This document shows positions 42,901 through 48,900 of a stretch of DNA of 64,000 nt, one piece after another. Each line of letters starts with the position of its first letter. Position 1 is the first letter of the stretch. The translations under genes and the position numbers were made by a program. The notes beneath the pieces were generated by a model, which saw only the letters and a list, made by a program, of their open reading frames with translations, ran no database searches and was not told the origin of the DNA. Source of the stretch: Antedon bifida (taxonomy: Eukaryota; Echinodermata; Crinoidea; Comatulida; Antedonidae); contig OY727095.1 in NCBI GenBank assembly GCA_963402885.1, forward strand, positions 1,555,001 to 1,619,000, given 5' to 3'.

Positions 42901-45900
42901 TAAATGTTTAAAGAAGAAGAAGTGTTGAAGGAAAAGAGGAAATATTTGGAGGAGAAGAATAAATGTTGAAAAGAAGTGGAAAAGTTGAAAAGACGAAAGA
43001 ATGTTGGAGGAAGTGGAAATCTTGCAGAAGAGATATAAGAAGCAATATAAAAGAGTTAGGAAAAAGAGATTGTTAAATTAGTTTTAAAAAATCTAACCTT
43101 TAACCTTTACCAAGTGTCGAAAGTGTCATATTTCTTTATGACAACAATCATTGATTTGTCAATATAGAGCATGGTGACGTCATTTCACAAACCACAATAC
43201 CAAATATGTAATATGTCAAATTTGATAATACGTAAGAAGAATAATTAGTAAATACCGGTAAAACTAAGATTATATAATACTGTATACAACAATACTGTAA
43301 CACATATTTAAATATAATTGTTAAACTTTAAATTACTAAACTAAAATTATACAATATTACAATTCTTTCTATTGTATTAATATTAAAATACAATTAAAGT
43401 ATAAGAACAAACAATAGTAATAAATACGTTTCTTTCCTCAGCAATATTTATGATTGTGTTTTTTTTTCTGACTATCGATAATGCGTTTTTTATGCGTGAA
43501 ATGTTTTCCCTCAAAGCGTTTGTCTCGCGTTACTATCAACTTCAAACATACGACTTTAAAGAGCAAACCTATAATTTACAATTTTGGAATTTGATATAAG
43601 ATGCCATTCTTGGCCTTGTCAGGAGTCATCATTATCAGCAATGATAATATCGTATCAATATCAGTATTACATCAATATCAAGTAATATAAATTAGCAAAA
43701 TCATTTCTGTGTGATAGTTATAGACGTAATTGAAAAATTATTAAATGTTAATACTTATTAGATCTATAGTTTATTAGCATAGGGAATAGTTTTAAAGGTG
43801 AATATAGGTCTGTTGTGAAGACATGATAACTTAAATTAATTTCTATAATAAATAATCAATTAATTTCTATTAAATATCGATACAGGAGAACCTTTGAGAA
43901 ACCCTAACAGATTATCTTCCCCATGATCTCAGGATAATTTATTAACATCACGGCCAACCCAAGATACACCTCTATTAAAGAGACAATTGGTTGGATCCTG
44001 AACGTGTCCCCTGAATAAGTTTGTACTGATCCACTAGACGCTTACAGTATTTGTGTTATGTTTTCAGTTTTTTACAATTATTCAACGTACTGCTGTTTCT
44101 GTAGCTTTAAATTAGTTGCATTGCATAAATACATGTACATAGTATCAATTTACAGATTTAACGAAAGAAAATAGCCAATATAAAATATCAAAAAGCAAGG
44201 CAAACGACCTTTCCAAGATTTTAAGAAAAAAAAATATCAATAAAATAAGAAGTAATATTATCAATTAACGTAAATCATAGTACCTCGTTTAAACCAATAA
44301 ATTAATGTTGAATTTAGTGTATTGATATCGACAGTGAAACCTTAAAGAAACACACATTTATCACACGCGTACACAATCCGTTGCCATTTCTATCAACTTT
44401 TACCCGCGCTTCAATTTCTGTTGCGTAATGGCATTCATTAACGTGCGCACATTGTTGACTATGTTTAAACCGCATGATTCAAATTGAGTGGTTCTTTAAA
44501 TCATCAAGTGAACGCGCGCGTACAAAAATGTACCGCATCAAAGATTGGACGCGCATTTTGTTGGAAAAGGTATCACTCATATAAAGCCGTGCGTTTGAAC
44601 GTTGGTCTTTAAATACTACACTTATTAATATTATGTGTAAAGTTCAGTGCCTGGTTGCTGAACATCGATTACACTGACCACACCACTGGTCAGAATGAAA
44701 CCTCCAGGTGTATAATCAAACCTTAGTTGACATTGATGGTCTGTTCAGCTGGTCTACCCGTATCACTTGGATTAACGCGTACAAATACAACTATGTGCCT
44801 GATATAATATCACGTATAACTTACATACATCGGTAATAAATTCACTTCCAATTTAGTAGGTAATCCGTCAACGTATGACGAGCCTAACAAATTAACACTA
44901 TCTGCGACTGAGGTAGAGTCTATGTTACACACTGATTGTTTTCAGCATAGAATTACTTTTTTTATTATTGTTCTGAGAATGTTTTTATTCATAAAATATT
45001 TCATAAAATATTTAATACAATATACTGGACTTAAAACTGGTCATATACCAAAGCAAAGAGGCGATCGATTAACTTGTTTTGGAACAAACAGTTAATGTGT
45101 GCGGTTTTTTGGCTATGAATCCGAATTGATTTATATTGATGTAAAAACTATTAATCGTCTTTTACAAATGTTAAACAGTACACTGTTAATTAATTGATAA
45201 TAATAATAATTTCTAGTGTATCACTTGTCAGTTGGGAGTCTCGCTATGACTGTAAATTCATAATAGTTTTAATAAGTACAAAACAACAACAATCGGCTGA
45301 ATTCATTCGTACTTTTTATTCAAACGATTTGATTTGACCAATCACAAGCACTGATTATTCGAACAGTCGCTTGTCATTGGTCAACTATAGCTTAAGCAGA
45401 GTTTGATAAATCTGAACCCTGGTTTAGGGAAAATGATGTAACGCATTTAATTGATCTTGTCAGCCTAGCGCGTAGCTATATCTTGTCAGCCTAGCGCGTA
45501 GCTATATCTTGTCAGCCTAGCGCGTAGCTATATCTTGTCAGCCTAGCGCGTAGCTATATCTTGTCAGCCTAGCGCGTAGCTATATCTTGTCAGCCTAGCG
45601 CGTAGCTATATCTTGTCAGCCTAGCGCGTAGCTATATCTTGTCAGCCTAGCGCGTAGCTATATCTTGTCAGCCTAGCGCGTAGCTATATCGCCCCGTCAA
45701 TGAGTCGGTCCAATTTCACTAATTTCTAAGAATACCGTAACGGGTACATACTAATGTCAAATTATAGACAAAAAAAGTACAATCGCAATTGATGTCATAA
45801 CGATTCACAGAAATTTCGTAGGCTTAATTATCTTTGTAATTATCGTATCATCGGTAAGGCATCTCCACAGAGAGGAAGTCATTCTCATTAGAAATCATTA

Positions 45901-48900
45901 GTATGTATTCGCGTACACACAAACACTAATTTCTCTTTCAGTGTAGACATTATTTATTACAACTTAAACTTGTTTTCCTATAACCATACTATTACCATCA
46001 ATCAATCGGCATTCTGTTCAATTAACGGCCAGTAGTTGCTTTAAAAATGTCCCATTTAGTAATTAGCAATTAATTATTCGTATAGGTGGGCCTTCCTCAA
46101 TGTGTACAGTTTTTGTTAGTACAATGAAGCCAAATGACAGATGATAACGTGTTTGTCACAAACGGCTGTGCATACAGAAACAAAGTCGCCTGCGAAACTT
46201 AATTTTGAATTTCACTGCCTTAATTTAGCAATCTCTGTAACAAATCACGGGAAAACCGTAGTCTCTCTTCCCCGGATATTGATAGAGGGCAGGATTCTTC
46301 CATTTTATTTTCCCACAAAAACAGACAATATCGAATAAGTTGCTGCTCACTAAAACAAAAAGGCGAACCCAGATGTCCAAAAGAACTTTATACATACATA
46401 TTTACTTTTAGACTTGCCTCAAGTCTGTAGTTATTTCGAGGTTTTTCGATGTTTGTCTGTTTACAAACTCAAGTAGTATACCTAAGAAACTCCATATGTG
46501 CCAAAATATTTATCTTTTTACTAATATTAGGTCAAAACTCCGTCTGGAACCCAGACTAATTAACTTTACTCATCGTCTTTACTCACAGTTGCCTAGACAG
46601 TTTGACAGCGGCTCAACTTGGCCTAAGTCAATGAATATGATAATTTAGGATCAATTAAGCTTAGTTCCCACTAGCGACGCAACGTAACGCAACATACGCA
46701 ACGTAACAACATGCCCTTCCGATAATTGTGTTTGCCCCCGCCTGCGTGAAATCAAACCTGCTTGTTGCGCGTCAACGTTAGATGTTTGCAGCAATGTTGC
46801 GTCGTCGGTTCCCACTTGTGATTTCGCAATACAGCACTTTGCGTCGATACGTTGCTGCGTTTCGTTACGTTGTGTCGCTAGTGGGAACCATGCTTCAGGG
46901 CGATCCGAACTGACGGCGGCCGATATGCACTGAGCACCATAAAAATAAGTAAATCCTATTCCTAATATGGCAACATACATTTGACAAGTCATAAATTTAT
47001 AAAATATTCACAGCTGAGAATTTAAAGTAATAATTCTATATTTTTTCTGATAAATGGAAGTCTATGGCGCCGCATAATTCTATTTACATTTGATATCAAA
47101 ACATTAATATCGATATTAAATGTGAATTTTACAAAGAATGTTCATTTATTGGCAATAAACGTTAAGCCATATAAATGTTTAGCGTGTATACACGTTTTGG
47201 TACTCATTTACATTTTACGCGGAGCAAATTCTCTCGTTTTTAGTCGAAATAGGCTGCTATGCAAAATGGTATAATTAGACCGATCCATAAGTTGCCTGTT
47301 GATAATGTTAAAATTGAAAGATTTATCAACAGCCGTCATTGTTATTAATTGCTTTCAAGTATTTTGACTACAGTTTTAAACTGATTTCACCAATTTTGCA
47401 CAATAATGACTCGATTCACCTACGTATTCACCCTTAAAGGGTAGCTCCGGGTTCATTTTAACTTCTACATTCAATATGCAACATTGATAATAAAATAACA
47501 CCAGTTATTTTTCAGACATTGATGAAGCAAAACAGTAGTGTTGAAATAAGCCCCCCCCCCCACCCCCATCCTTTGTAGTAGTGAATGCTACAGGAATATT
47601 GTCTAGTATTATTTCCATTTACTCCTCCTACTTTGATGAAAAAATTATATAAATAATCGAAAGAAAAAGCAATCAGATTTTCAATTACAAATAGTGGGTT
47701 TTTCGTAATTAAAATTACGAAAAATCCTGTAGCAGTGCACCACTTTATATAAATGTTTATGCAAAGGTTTATATCTTATAACAATAAAAACAAATGAATA
47801 CCCTTTAAACAACTATGAGTGTAATGTCTTAAGCTCTGTCTACACTATTTCACTAGTTTGACAAAAAAAGTGTGATGTGCCCAAATATGGTAGTGATATG
47901 ACATCATCATGTCCATATATGTATATAAAGTTTGATAGCGTAGACAGAGTTTTAGACTTGATAGCACCGCGTGCGACATTTTGTGCATTAAATCGTAGAC
48001 TGTGAATGGGGGCGCTGTTAAATTTTAAGTACTGTACATCGTCATAAGAAAGATAAGATAAATTTGTTAAAGTTCTTCATATCATGGATAAGACGGATTT
48101 GTATCAATCTTGGGTCTTCGAAGATCGATCGTACAATGTCTCGAAAATGCCCACAATGTTACAATCGTCTTCTTAGCTGCACATGCGACGTTGAGCTGAC
48201 TATCTCAGAACTGAAAACGCGATTTCTATCTCATTTATTCACGATTTCTCCAACTTTTGTTTTTTTTACAGACCTGAGTTTGTGAACAAAAATACTTTTG
48301 ATTGAGCATAGCGCCCTCATACAACTTAAAACTTTCCTAGACACAGAAACGAACGTTTTTGTTGATATTTTTGAATTATTATCTAATGAGAAAGTACTTT
48401 TATTCAATTTACTGATATATCAAAGAGAAACTATAAAAAAATATGTCTAAACCAATATTAATTATTGTGATACAAGTTAAACACCTTGGTACATGAAATT
48501 GATGTATATTGAGGGCAGGGCACATTTTAGAATGTTTGTTTAGAATTGGAATACTGTTTGTTAACTGGTACTGTTGATTTAATGTAGATTGAGGACAGGG
48601 CACATTTTGGAATGTTTGTTTAGTTACAAGTAGAGTAGTACAGCTAGGCATACTTAGTAATCTTACTAAACATAATATTGTATGTCACAATCTAGTGGTA
48701 CTCGCGTGGTGTTTGATGTTAGTCAAGTCGCCCTTTTCAAAGTCGCCTCCTTCAAAGTCGCCCCATTGTAAAATCGTCCCTTTTCAAACTCACACATTTT
48801 CGAAGTGTCCTAAACAAATTTAAAAACTCGCCTTTTCTCAAAGTCGCCCCTCGTACGTACAGTACATGCCGTACGTAAAATCATACAAGATGAACAATAA

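Noticed and set aside
45456..45689. Possible CRISPR-like array
   Set aside because: Nine identical units abut without spacers, so it is a minisatellite.
46651..46992. 113-codon minus-strand ORF
   Set aside because: Most of it is the palindromic family B MITE read through.
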